From the NCBI GenBank assembly GCA_022545705.1, contig JACZQN010000011.1:1-34492 (forward strand): a stretch of 34,492 nucleotides of DNA, read 5' to 3'. The notes beneath the pieces are model-generated. The model did not search any database. It was given only the letters and a program-made list of their open reading frames with translations, and had not been told where the DNA came from. Position numbers and translations under genes: made by a program. Below, piece after piece: positions 25,289-32,886 of the stretch. The stretch's first letter is position 1. Each line of letters opens with the position of its first letter. This DNA is from Nitrospirota bacterium (GTDB lineage Bacteria > Nitrospirota > Nitrospiria > Nitrospirales > Nitrospiraceae).

Positions 25289-25918
25289 TTAGCCTTTGGC
25301 AGGTGGGATGATCGCGGTGATTTCAGATGGGAGCGCCAAGGTGAAGCAGCGCGGCGCAGCCAAATCTTGGTGGACAATCGCGCAGAGGGGAAACAGTTGC
25401 GCAATAGGTTCCGGCGGGAACGACAAGAGGGTTGGGAACGAGATGATTGGAGAGAGTGCAGGCGTGGCGCTCAGGTGTAACCTGAGCGCCATGAGAACAT
25501 CGCGGACCCGGGCCTCCTGCTGGTCCTCCGGGAGCGACTCGGAGGCCGTGATTCCATATTCCCAGAGCGACTTGGTGATGCCGACCGGCAGCTTTAAACC
25601 CATGTCATGAGCCATCGGCGTGACGTCAATGAGCGCGCCCGCTTCGATGGCTTCATCCCGGGACCTCGTCGATTTGGGAGCAGCGTGAGAGGCTAAATCT
25701 GTGGCGGTGTGAGCTGTTGAGCCGACTGAAGGCGCGGTCTCGAAAGATTCGCTTGCCTCCTCGGGCAAAAGCGGCCCCGAAGATGTGGCCTGCATGGTAT
25801 CGAGAATGCCGTCATAGATACTTCGTGCCGTCGCTGACCAGTTGGGGTCGAACTGCCGCCCACGGAAAGCTGCTTCGGCCGCCTTCTTCTCGTCATGTGT
25901 AAGGTCGCGGCGCCTCAT
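25289..25918 (-). CDS. Hypothetical protein, resembles DUF6573
   Basis: The 209-residue protein starts with a charged helical segment (LTHDEKKAAEAAFRGRQFDP) ending in WSATARSIYDGIL. A low-complexity Ser/Ala/Glu linker follows. The C-terminal half reads LIDVTPMAHDMGLKLPVGIT and later FTLALPSEITAI, which reminds me of DUF6573-type proteins of mobile or accessory regions; this is from memory and unverified. I use MRRRDLTHD as start. An ATG seven codons upstream lacks support. The 220 bp between this gene and the Sel1 gene holds no convincing gene. Confidence 0.6.
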   Translation of the reverse strand: MRRRDLTHDEKKAAEAAFRGRQFDPNWSATARSIYDGILDTMQATSSGPLLPEEASESFETAPSVGSTAHTATDLASHAAPKSTRSRDEAIEAGALIDVTPMAHDMGLKLPVGITKSLWEYGITASESLPEDQQEARVRDVLMALRLHLSATPALSPIISFPTLLSFPPEPIAQLFPLCAIVHQDLAAPRCFTLALPSEITAIIPPAKG

Positions 25919-26067
25919 AACTCTAAAGATAAGGCACAACCGGCGATTGTCAAGCCAGCAAAGTGTAAGAAATTCGGCTGCTTGCTGGCCCTCGTCCTTG
26001 GCATTGTCCGGCCAAGGCTCCCGAGCCGGACTTGGTCCGGTCTCGGGAGGGATCCGGTCTCAAGGGC

Positions 26068-26577
26068 TCAATCACTGTCGACCCTGACGAAATGGAAGTT
26101 CAGACCACCTGCAACGCCTTGGTTGTTTGGATCCGTTGGCTCATAGGTTGCCACGCTAAAATTCGTCGTCGGCAGCGCAGCCTTGAGGGCGCGCCCGAAA
26201 TCTTTAAGGTTTGTGATTTCCATGTTGTCGATTTCCTTGATGATTGCACGCACCTTAATGCCGGCTAAATCAGCCGGCCGGCCGCCAATGACCTCATACA
26301 CCACCACGCCTTCAGCCCGAGTCAGTCCAAGGATATCGGCGATTTCCTGGTCCACCTCGCCGACTTCAATGCCAAACTGGCGACCGAGTTCTATTGCTTC
26401 CTGGATCACCGGGTCTTCCTCCTCCAGCACCCCTTCATTATCGTCCGTTGCCGCGGTGACCGGATGCAGTGGCAGGACCGCGAAGATCAACGCGATTAGA
26501 AGCGGAGCAAAGCTTCTTCCTACTGGCCAGGAGCTGCCTACTGCTGCCCTTGCGATGTCACGGAATGTCCGAATCAT
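26068..26577 (-). CDS. Exported PDZ-domain protein
   Basis: The 169-residue protein has an N-terminal signal or anchor (about 22-42, ALIFAVLPLHPVTA) and an acidic linker. A single PDZ domain follows (about 70-150): EVDQEIADILGLTRAEGVVV, then VIGGRPADLAGIKVRAIIKE as the typical core. There is no protease domain, so it is a stand-alone PDZ adaptor, probably periplasmic. A near-perfect GGAGGTGA precedes the ATG. It appears to be a single-gene unit. Confidence 0.85.
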   Translation of the reverse strand: MIRTFRDIARAAVGSSWPVGRSFAPLLIALIFAVLPLHPVTAATDDNEGVLEEEDPVIQEAIELGRQFGIEVGEVDQEIADILGLTRAEGVVVYEVIGGRPADLAGIKVRAIIKEIDNMEITNLKDFGRALKAALPTTNFSVATYEPTDPNNQGVAGGLNFHFVRVDSD

Positions 26578-26751
26578 GGGTTATCACCTCCGTTACCCTG
26601 TTAGACACCTTATTTTGACGCAAGGATTCGGCTACTTCAAGGCCCCCAGGGCACGAGGTTAGCAACGAGGGTAGTAGGAAGGAAGCGGGAAACTGAGCAT
26701 GTCCAGGGGTTGCTCTCCCGAAGCAAGCACGGGAGGACGCAGAGGCAGGCA

Positions 26752-27213
26752 TCAAACGACCCGGAACCTCACAATGCAGTGCACTGTATTCGGTTCCTCG
26801 GCTGTTGAGACCACGACCATCCACTCACCGACGTGAATCGCTGGCGCGATCTCCTTCGAACTCCAGGCGCGAAAACCGGGAGAAGTGAGAATATTCAAGT
26901 CCACCTGGGCCACCTGTTTCCACCCGTGACCCGCATTCATAAACCACGTGTGGCGCAGCACACTCCCTCTGGTGGATTTAACTCTGTTCCAGAAGTACAC
27001 CACCTTGCCTGAGCTCGAATCAATAATCGGGAGAGTTTCCTGGCCCCGATGGTCCTTTTCGCAATAGGCCGAGGGCTGAGCGGGACTGAGTGGCTGCTGA
27101 TCCAGAATTTCTTCGGCCAACGCCACTTCGACCACAGAGATCTCGGCTGCGGCCTGGGGCGGGAGCAAGGTTATGACCCCAACGAGCCAGAAAGCCAGGG
27201 CGAGCATCCGCAT
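26752..27213 (-). CDS. Exported DUF2914 protein, copy 1
   Basis: The 153-residue protein has a signal peptide (cleavage near QAAA-E) and a DUF2914-type domain. VVYFWNRVKSTRGSVLRHTW, GFRAWSSKEI and GEWMVVV form the family core, which is often found in proteins of envelope-linked or sensor context. The function is unknown. It is a clear paralogue of the gene upstream: same length, same order of motifs, similar signal. I chose the ATG following AGAGGG. A longer in-frame start runs through non-coding DNA. Confidence 0.85.
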   Translation of the reverse strand: MRMLALAFWLVGVITLLPPQAAAEISVVEVALAEEILDQQPLSPAQPSAYCEKDHRGQETLPIIDSSSGKVVYFWNRVKSTRGSVLRHTWFMNAGHGWKQVAQVDLNILTSPGFRAWSSKEIAPAIHVGEWMVVVSTAEEPNTVHCIVRFRVV

Positions 27214-27534
27214 GGTCTTACCCTCTTTGAACCGTGCCTTGAACACGTGTCCGATTCGAGTGGATGGTTGAGGGTTCAGGAATCCAATGCTTGAGCAGGA
27301 TGAACGTAATTTCGACAGTAACATAGTTCCGCGGAACCGCAAGCGGGACGGCTTTTTTAGCGAGGTCCAGTTTGCTGAAGTGCTCAGAGGCAGAAAAGCA
27401 CGCGCCAGGAGCCGGCTGGAGCGTGACTCGGATGGCAAGACTACGGGGTGAGCGAAACCTGGGCGTACCGAGCGTATCAGCGCAGATTTTGACCTGTGCT
27501 CTACGCAGGCAGGAATGGTGAGCGATGCCGGGAA
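27214..27534 (-). other. Spacer between the two DUF2914 genes, with a perfect palindrome
   Basis: No gene is convincing here. The palindrome GTTCCGCGGAAC (27326-27337) lies inside a candidate promoter on the minus strand: TTGCGG, 16 bp, TACTGT. A dyad at this position could be an operator, but no regulator is adjacent. The rest shows no recognised feature. Confidence 0.35.
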
Positions 27535-27996
27535 TCAGGTCACACGGAATTTCGTGGTGCACAGGACCCGACCCGTGTCATCGGCCAGAGTCACCTTAAT
27601 CATCCACTCGCCGGTGTGCATCGAGGGGTCGATCCGCTTTGAGCTCCAGGTCCGATAGCCGGGAGACATGACGATATTTAAGTCAACCTCCGTCGCCTGT
27701 TGCCACCCCGTGCCTGTGTTGAGGTACCACGTATGGCGGAGCATGCCCGTCTCGCCGGACTGGACTTTGGTCCAGAAAAATATTCTGTTGGCTACTGAGG
27801 AATCGACAATAGGCATCGTCCCCTGGGCATCCGTGTCCATCTCACAATAGGCGGTCGGCTCGAATTCACTGATGGGCTGGCGATCCTGAATATCCTTAGC
27901 CAACGCCACCCCAACCACGGTCATCTCAGCGGACGCGAGAAGAGGAGTGAATGTGAGGACGCTAGCGAGAAGGAATGCGAGAGCGTAAATCCCCAT
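27535..27996 (-). CDS. Exported DUF2914 protein, copy 2
   Basis: The 153-residue protein matches the downstream paralogue along its length. It has a signal peptide (cleavage near LASA-E) followed by TVVGVALAKDIQDRQPISE, IFFWTKVQSGETGMLRHTWY, GYRTWSSKRI and GEWMIKV. DUF2914 proteins have no assigned role. The start follows AGAGGTGA, and an extended -10 promoter is seen about 72 bp upstream. The two genes look like a tandem duplication that has since diverged, each with its own upstream region. Confidence 0.85.
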   Translation of the reverse strand: MGIYALAFLLASVLTFTPLLASAEMTVVGVALAKDIQDRQPISEFEPTAYCEMDTDAQGTMPIVDSSVANRIFFWTKVQSGETGMLRHTWYLNTGTGWQQATEVDLNIVMSPGYRTWSSKRIDPSMHTGEWMIKVTLADDTGRVLCTTKFRVT

Positions 27997-28067
27997 GGTT
28001 GTCACCTCTTGAAGGTTGAGTGTCTTCAGGTGCTCGGCTGGACTCGCAGAGGCGGACATCGAGAATG

Positions 28068-28076
28068 AGTATAGCA
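28068..28076 (-). promoter_or_regulatory. Extended -10 promoter for DUF2914 copy 2
   Basis: On the minus strand the sequence TGCTATACT fits an extended -10 (TGnTATAAT, five of six in the hexamer). No good -35 is seen. The predicted leader is about 65 nt. Confidence 0.4.
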
Positions 28077-28082
28077 TAGACC

Positions 28083-28315
28083 CTACAATGTGCTTCCCGG
28101 CTTGTTCACGGTCCCATCCAAGCCAACGGGAGTCAGCGAGAAACGGAGCATCTGGACGCGAGTCCGCACTGCCTCGGGATCCAGCAGGGCCGCCTGAGCG
28201 ACGCTCTTGGCGCAGGCGGTCAGCTCCTGGTTGGGACTCCACTGGTGCGCCGTTTCTCAGGCGTCAGGCGCTTGACCAGCCAGTAGCGGGAGTTTTTAAT
28301 ATGCATCGTTGCCAT
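28083..28315 (-). pseudogene. Possible frameshifted small gene of unknown family
   Basis: An ATG at 28315 follows an excellent GAGGAAGGA site. The frame reads MATMHIKNSRYWLVKRLTPE and stops after 31 residues at 28220-28222. A second frame continues without a break from that point with ELTACAKSVAQAALLDPEAV and then RTRVQMLRFSLTP, ending at 28083. A one-base deletion would join them into about 77 residues. Both halves look protein-like, but I do not recognise the family, so this is a candidate only. The rest of the 27997-28502 gap shows no other gene. Confidence 0.35.
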
Positions 28316-28502
28316 ATTCCTTCCTCACGCATGCATCCACATTGGTTCCGAAATCGAGCCACTCGATAGCGATTCCTACGAAAGGTCGAGAGGCAAGTGC
28401 CTGAATCCACATCGGACTGACACCAAGCCGCGTATTGGCAGCCTGTCCATTCATCGCCCCGGGACCTGTCCCTTTCCGTGAGACCCAACTGGAATTGCGG
28501 GA

Positions 28503-28925
28503 ATGAGCAAGAGATTCTATTTTGCCTATGGCTCGAACATGGATGAGCAGCACATGAGCACGCGCTGTCCAGGCGCGGTGGTTGAGGGCACAGCCAAGCT
28601 GCGTGACCATCGATTCATTATCAATGCTAAAGGATTTGCCACCGTGGTTCGTGAACAGTCCGGTGAGGTCTTTGGCGTGCTCTGGAGTTTGACGCCAGCC
28701 GACGAGGCGTCACTTGACGCATATGAGGGAATTGCCACTGGACTCTACTGGAAAACAACGATCGACGTGGAAGTCAAAACGGAATCAGTTCGAGCGCTGA
28801 TCTATGTGGCTGGCAATTCCAGATTCGGCTCGCCGCGAAAAGATTATATCAACAAGCTTCTCGCTGCAGCGGAGCGGCATCAACTATCCGCAACGTACAT
28901 CGGCGAGCTCAGAGCATGGCTGTAG
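28503..28925 (+). CDS. Gamma-glutamylcyclotransferase-like (AIG2/GGCT family) protein
   Basis: The 140-residue protein has the family's opening FAYGSNM (7-13) and the acidic catalytic residue Glu75 in LDAYEGIATGLYW. GGCT enzymes release 5-oxoproline from gamma-glutamyl peptides; other members act on related amide linkages, so the substrate is not certain. RFGSPRKDYINKLLAAAERH near the end also fits. The length is normal. No strong Shine-Dalgarno is visible. It is convergent with msrA, with a REP hairpin between them. Confidence 0.88.
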   Translation: MSKRFYFAYGSNMDEQHMSTRCPGAVVEGTAKLRDHRFIINAKGFATVVREQSGEVFGVLWSLTPADEASLDAYEGIATGLYWKTTIDVEVKTESVRALIYVAGNSRFGSPRKDYINKLLAAAERHQLSATYIGELRAWL

Positions 28926-28989
28926 CCGATGGAAGGGCCGGTTGTAAGGGGGTATTTCAGAACAATTGCGTAGGACCGAGGACCGGACC

Positions 28990-29053
28990 GAAAAGAGGAC
29001 AGGCTACTTTGCTGCCTTCAAGTCGCGCTCAAAAGGTAGCCTGTCGCCTTTTC
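28990..29053. repeat. REP-type inverted pair (REPIN-like) between convergent genes
   Basis: GAAAAGAGGACAGGCTAC on one side pairs with the reverse complement of GGTAGCCTGTCGCCTTTTC on the other. The perfect core is 10 bp (28998-29007 with 29036-29045) around a 28-nt loop. The GACAGGCTAC motif resembles REP elements mobilised by RAYT transposases. A T-rich tail follows, so the hairpin may also end transcription from the left gene. Confidence 0.7.
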
Positions 29054-29086
29054 TTTCCGCTGGCAACGGTTGCCGCTGCTATTCGC

Positions 29087-29704
29087 TTAGCTCTTGCCCC
29101 AGAGCTCCTCAAGACGTTGATCGCGCCCGCACGCGTATCGGTAGAGCTTATAGCGGAGCGGGTTGTTCTGGTAAAAATCCTGGTGGTACGCCTCCGCAGG
29201 GTAGAACTCGGTCGCCGCAGCGATCTGGGTGACGATGGGTTGTTGAAAGGGCTTGGAGTTCTCCAGCACCTGTTTTGATTGTTCAGCGAGCTGCTGTTGT
29301 TCCCGGTTGTGATAGTAGATGGCCGCGCGGTATTGATTGCCCTTGTCGCAGAACTGCCTGTCGGGCGTGGTGGGATCGATATTGCGCCAGAAGACATCCA
29401 GCAATTCGGCATAACTGATTTTGGTAGGATCATACAGAATCTCGACCGATTCAGCATGACCCGTGCTGCCGGCCGAGACTTCTTGATAGGTTGGGTTGGG
29501 TTTGTGACCATCAGTGTAACCGGAGGTGGTGGAGACGACCCCTTCAAGCTTGTCATACGGTGGTTCCATACACCAGAAACACCCGCCCGCGAAAGTGGCC
29601 TTGGCGAGGCCTGCTTCGGGAGCACCACCAGAGACGGGACCTGTCACGCCAAGCGTGAGCAGGCCACTGATGACGAGCAATCCAAGGACAGGGTATGTTC
29701 TCAT
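29087..29704 (-). CDS. msrA: Peptide-methionine (S)-S-oxide reductase, exported
   Basis: MsrA repairs oxidised methionine in proteins. The 205-residue protein has the catalytic GCFWCMEPPYDKLEGV (Cys42), GYTDGHKPNPTYQEVSAGST, GHAESVEILYDPTKISYAEL and a C-terminal Cys192 in YACGRDQ that can act as resolving cysteine. A hydrophobic N-terminal segment (about 5-24, LGLLVISGLLTLGVTG) indicates export, so it probably protects periplasmic proteins. The start has a GAGAAG site. Confidence 0.93.
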   Translation of the reverse strand: MRTYPVLGLLVISGLLTLGVTGPVSGGAPEAGLAKATFAGGCFWCMEPPYDKLEGVVSTTSGYTDGHKPNPTYQEVSAGSTGHAESVEILYDPTKISYAELLDVFWRNIDPTTPDRQFCDKGNQYRAAIYYHNREQQQLAEQSKQVLENSKPFQQPIVTQIAAATEFYPAEAYHQDFYQNNPLRYKLYRYACGRDQRLEELWGKS

Positions 29705-29821
29705 GACCAGATCTTCTCCACTCCTGAACCCTTCAGTAGTTATGTCGGCTGATCGTTGATTTCCTTACAGATAGACTAGTGGAGCATGCACCGCCTCTGC
29801 AAGGGCCATCAACCGACCCCC

Positions 29822-30130
29822 TCATGGCATACAGGCATCAAGGCTGACAACGGGCTCCTCCCCGACAACTTCCGCCGAATGGACCGCGCCCCGTGGGACG
29901 GCAACCGAATCACCCGCCTGAAGAATGACTTCCTCGCCTTCGAGGATCAGGCGGAAGCGACCAGACAGCACCGCGTCGACTTTATCGATAGAGTGACTGT
30001 GATCTGGGAAACGAGTCCCGGGAGGGTAGACATACCGGGAGACGAGATACCCCTGCTGCTCGAGTCTTCGACGAAGGGCCTCCTCGGTCAGCAGGCCATC
30101 CACGTCAGAGTTCCAACGTTCGATCTGCAT
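29822..30130 (-). CDS. Small single-domain cupin protein
   Basis: The 102-residue protein carries the cupin metal-site pattern: PGTRFPDHSHSIDKVDAVLSG with two histidines, an LAGDSV-like LQAGDSVAVPRGAVHSAEV with the third, and a strand-rich core. The leading part (about 1-30) is a polar helical segment. Metal or ligand cannot be told from the sequence. I use the ATG following GGGAGGG; the long upstream extension has poor composition. No operon partner is obvious. Confidence 0.82.
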   Translation of the reverse strand: MQIERWNSDVDGLLTEEALRRRLEQQGYLVSRYVYPPGTRFPDHSHSIDKVDAVLSGRFRLILEGEEVILQAGDSVAVPRGAVHSAEVVGEEPVVSLDACMP

Positions 30131-30336
30131 CAAGCTGACCCTCCCGGTCATCCGCCGCCCAATGAAGTGGCGGTGCAACAGCAGGCGCGCGGTTGTATTT
30201 AAGGGGTGCGTCCTTTCAGGCTGCTCTATCCTCGCTCTACGGGTGACCGAAATGCTAGGCCGTCCGTGGGGAGGCGTCAAGGCGGGCTATCTTCCACCAA
30301 TGCGGGATGCTATCCTGATGAATCGTAAGGCGACCC

Positions 30337-30609
30337 ATGGCTGACATCAGCGTGACCCGCATTGGCCAGACGGCATTCCGCGTGGAAGTGAAGGAAGGGT
30401 CAAGCAGCACCGTCCACGACGTCACGGCCAGCAGTGCCGACATTGAGCGCTATGGCGGCGGCGCGCCCGCCGAGCGCCTCGTCGAGAGGTCGTTTGAGTT
30501 CCTGTTGGAACGCGAGCCGAAGGAGTCCATCCTGCGCTCGTTCGAGCTTCCCGTGATCGAGCGCTACTTCCCCGAGTACGCACAAGAGATTCGCAAGCGA
30601 CTCCAGTGA
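30337..30609 (+). CDS. Conserved hypothetical protein, 90 residues
   Basis: The sequence has two parts. MADISVTRIGQTAFRVEVKE with the following Ser/Thr-rich strand looks beta-rich, and AERLVERSFEFLLEREPKES with the rest looks helical. It ends in a charged ERYFPEYAQEIRKRLQ helix. I have seen similar short proteins described only as hypothetical, so I give no function. The GGCGGCGGCGCGCC run near the middle is GC-rich but in frame. It sits just upstream of a REP-like repeat. Confidence 0.7.
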   Translation: MADISVTRIGQTAFRVEVKEGSSSTVHDVTASSADIERYGGGAPAERLVERSFEFLLEREPKESILRSFELPVIERYFPEYAQEIRKRLQ

Positions 30610-30621
30610 AAGGCCTTTCCC

Positions 30622-30688
30622 GGCCCCTTTTCTCTCCCAACCCCTTCGTGCAAGACACGCGATCTGCAAGATTCAAGACCTCACACCC
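30622..30688 (+). repeat. REP-like dispersed repeat, copy A
   Basis: The 67-bp segment begins GGCCCCTTTTCTC and contains CCTTCGTGCAAGA and CAAGATTCAAGACCT. It aligns without gaps to the segment at 33479-33545, with most positions identical. The CAAGATTCAAGACCT part resembles REP units associated with RAYT transposases. It starts 13 bp after the stop of the 90-residue protein. Confidence 0.7.
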
Positions 30689-30776
30689 AGGCGTGATCCC
30701 ATCCGTTCATGACCCACTCCTGTAGTTCGTGACTATTCCTGACCACTCGTCTTGTACAGCGGCGCATGGCCCCTTA

Positions 30777-31017
30777 ACCCACATTATTCATGACGGTTCG
30801 TCGCGAAATCGCGGAGTCGCGCAGCGAGACGGGCGCGTGGAGCCGCGAAGGACCGAGGCGTACTTGAACAGTACGTTGAGGGACTGAGTGGCGAGCCCGC
30901 CCGCCTGCATGCGGCAGTAGCCGCATGCAGGCTTGTCGCAGCCGCGAATCCCGGGTACCCGTTGCTCTTCGGAGATGCAACGGGTGAACAGCAGAAGTGT
31001 TCATGAATAATGTGGGT
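30777..31017. mobile_element. MITE-like element with perfect 17-bp terminal inverted repeats
   Basis: The ends ACCCACATTATTCATGA (30777-30793) and its exact reverse complement (31001-31017) enclose 241 bp with no convincing coding frame. TTA occurs immediately outside both ends (30774-30776 and 31018-31020), as expected for a 3-bp target duplication. Inside there is a perfect 13-bp hairpin (GCCTGCATGCGGC, loop AGTA, 30903-30932) and a shorter one (CGTACT/AGTACG). The element is GC-rich inside but has AT-rich ends. No transposase lies nearby, so it would be mobilised in trans. Confidence 0.85.
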
Positions 31018-31088
31018 TTAGTGTCGCAGCAGCCATTTGGTCGTTCACTGTATGGCAGCCGATTCATTGCTCCAGGGCTGGGTCACGG

Positions 31089-31922
31089 TTATGTCTCATG
31101 CGGCTGAAGAACAGTCATCGTGTCAGCGAACTGTGAGGCCGGAACTCGGACCCTTCCTTCCTGGGTCTCCAAGATAACGGCCATCGGGGTGAGCGCCACC
31201 ACAGTCCCCGCCAGAGAGCCCACCTGTACGCGTTTTCCAACCTGCAGGTAGGGCCGCAAGGCATAAGCGCTGATGAAGTTGGCCATGGCCTGCCGGCCGC
31301 CCAGGCCGAAGGAAAGCGCGGCTGCTCCCACAATTCCAGCCATCGCCAGCAGAATCACTCCGTTCAGAAGCGCAGTATTCACCCCCAATTCTGTGATGCC
31401 CATGACAAGAGCTAAGAAGAGGATCACCACGTAGGCAACCTGGGCGAGGATCTGGGCTTGCGGGATATTCGCGGACCTCGCGGCTGACGTGATCAGATCC
31501 CGGATCAAGTTGGCCACGATCAGGCCAGCGACCGCGATGAGGATCGCCAGGGCCAGGCTGGGGAGGTACGACGCGAGCGCCGTGAGTGCTTCAGAAAGTG
31601 TCGCAAGCCCGAGCGTGTGCATCGCGGCAATCAAGAACAGGAGAAAGATGACCCAGAAGGTCACCGAGCCGAGGACCTGAGACGGTGGTTTCTTGATGCC
31701 CATCTGCTGCAACAGGGCCGAAATGCCAAACCCGGTAGACACGAGGTCCGTTCCCATCAGACCCAAGACCCGGGTCGCCGCTGCGGCCATCAGTCGCCCT
31801 ACGATGAGGCCTATGACGAGGAGGATGAGTGCTCCAATGGCCTTCGGGAGGTAAACGATCAGCATCTCGAGGCCTTCGGTGAGTGATTCTTGCAGGGTGA
31901 TTGTCCAGATCGTTGGCTCCAT
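31089..31922 (-). CDS. Mechanosensitive channel-like protein (MscS type with conserved TM helices)
   Basis: The 277-residue protein has about five hydrophobic helices (roughly 22-45, 85-105, 120-142, 160-180, 185-210). LPKAIGALILLVIGLIVGRL and the related LPSLALAILIAVAGLIVANL are two copies of the conserved TM-helix motif. The C-terminal part reads ALSFGLGGRQAMANFISAYA, then LRPYLQVGKRVQVGSLAGTV, the pore-lining helix and beta domain of MscS. The large C-terminal vestibule is short. Such channels release solutes on osmotic downshock. An AGGAGG site precedes the ATG. Confidence 0.88.
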   Translation of the reverse strand: MEPTIWTITLQESLTEGLEMLIVYLPKAIGALILLVIGLIVGRLMAAAATRVLGLMGTDLVSTGFGISALLQQMGIKKPPSQVLGSVTFWVIFLLFLIAAMHTLGLATLSEALTALASYLPSLALAILIAVAGLIVANLIRDLITSAARSANIPQAQILAQVAYVVILFLALVMGITELGVNTALLNGVILLAMAGIVGAAALSFGLGGRQAMANFISAYALRPYLQVGKRVQVGSLAGTVVALTPMAVILETQEGRVRVPASQFADTMTVLQPHET

Positions 31923-32032
31923 GGCTGTCCTCCTTGCGTTGCAGAGTGAGATCTGCGCTTGAGAGAGTGGCCGATTTCCCCGTACAGGATATCTAAGCTA
32001 CCATTCCAGGAACAAAGGAAGGGCGCTGGCGG

Positions 32033-32743
32033 TCAGATGGGCCGCTCCAGCAGGCTCCGATAGGCTCGAATGCGTTTGACGTACTGGACTGGCTCATGGC
32101 CGCGTGCATAGCCATAACGTAAGGTCTTGTAATGCCGCTTGTCCGTGAGAAGCGGTAAGACCGTTCGGAGATCAGGCCACCGATTGGGGTCTTTTCCTTG
32201 CCGGACAGCAAGCGTCCGCGCATCCTTCACATGGCCCATGCCCACATTGTATGCAGCGAGCGCGATGAAGGTCCGGTCGGGTCGCTGGATGTCCTTGGGG
32301 AGCCGTCCGCGAAGTTTGGCAAGGTATTTTGCTCCGCCACGGATGCTTTGAACGGGATCCAGACGATTGGTCACGCCCAGCTCCGCGGCGGTGGTCCTAG
32401 TCAGCATCATGAGGCCACGCACGCCTGTCGGGCTTCTGGCTTTCCGGTTCCAGTGCGACTCTTGGTAGCCCTGAGCCGCCAGCAGGGTCCAGGAAAGCCC
32501 ATACTGTTCCGCGGCCTGTTGGAAATGCACGCGGTATAACGGAAGCCGGGTTCTCACGTGTCGCTTGAGCACCTTGATGTCATAGGAAGGAAGATCAACC
32601 TTGACCGGGAGTGTCGGCGGTGGAGCGAGCCGGTTCGCGGTTTTCTCGGCCCAAATGGCCGAAAGCTGTTTCACACCCAGCAGAACCAGGATGGCAAGAA
32701 TAGCGCTCACCAACTTGACGAGTGGGACGACCCTGAGCTTCAT
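32033..32743 (-). CDS. Lytic transglycosylase, MltF-like catalytic domain
   Basis: The 236-residue protein has an N-terminal membrane anchor (about 8-26) and then a single SLT domain. AAQGYQESHWNRKARSPTGV (89-108, catalytic Glu95), RGLMMLTRTTAAELGV, DPVQSIRGGAKYLAKL and ALAAYNVGMGH follow MltF closely. The substrate-binding-protein-like N-terminal domain of MltF is absent. It cuts peptidoglycan glycans in the periplasm. It is the second transglycosylase in the window and of another subfamily. A GGGG site precedes the ATG weakly. Confidence 0.92.
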   Translation of the reverse strand: MKLRVVPLVKLVSAILAILVLLGVKQLSAIWAEKTANRLAPPPTLPVKVDLPSYDIKVLKRHVRTRLPLYRVHFQQAAEQYGLSWTLLAAQGYQESHWNRKARSPTGVRGLMMLTRTTAAELGVTNRLDPVQSIRGGAKYLAKLRGRLPKDIQRPDRTFIALAAYNVGMGHVKDARTLAVRQGKDPNRWPDLRTVLPLLTDKRHYKTLRYGYARGHEPVQYVKRIRAYRSLLERPI

Positions 32744-32776
32744 GACTACCCCATCGGTGCAGTTCTAGCGATTCAG

Positions 32777-32886
32777 TTAGCAGAACCGCCGACCGAGTAC
32801 AAGGAGAAACCAGCCCTTGGCCTGGATGCCTTCGGGGAGCCGTTTCAGGACTCGAAGGCCGTGCCGGGGATCCGGCGCTTACCCAT
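32777..32886 (-). pseudogene. hicA: Frameshifted remnant of hicA-type toxin
   Basis: An ATG at 32886 overlaps the hicB stop by 8 bp, as in many hicBA pairs. The frame reads MGKRRIPGTAFES and stops at 32845-32847. A shifted frame then reads VLKRLPEGIQAKGWFLLVLG and stops at 32777. MGKRRIPG followed by VLKRL and a hydrophobic strand is the start of a HicA RNA-binding fold, but the His-containing core (GSH) is absent, so it cannot be active. The call rests on the short N-terminal motif and its position. Confidence 0.5.

Noticed and set aside
25105-25311. Plus-strand frame with MSKGDAITGWEREVVDFTIC
   Set aside because: There is no ribosome site, it overlaps the ends of two minus-strand genes, and I find no family resemblance; left as unsupported.
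30774-31067. Minus-strand open frame covering the MITE-like element
   Set aside because: It is made of the element's inverted repeats and has no protein-like pattern.
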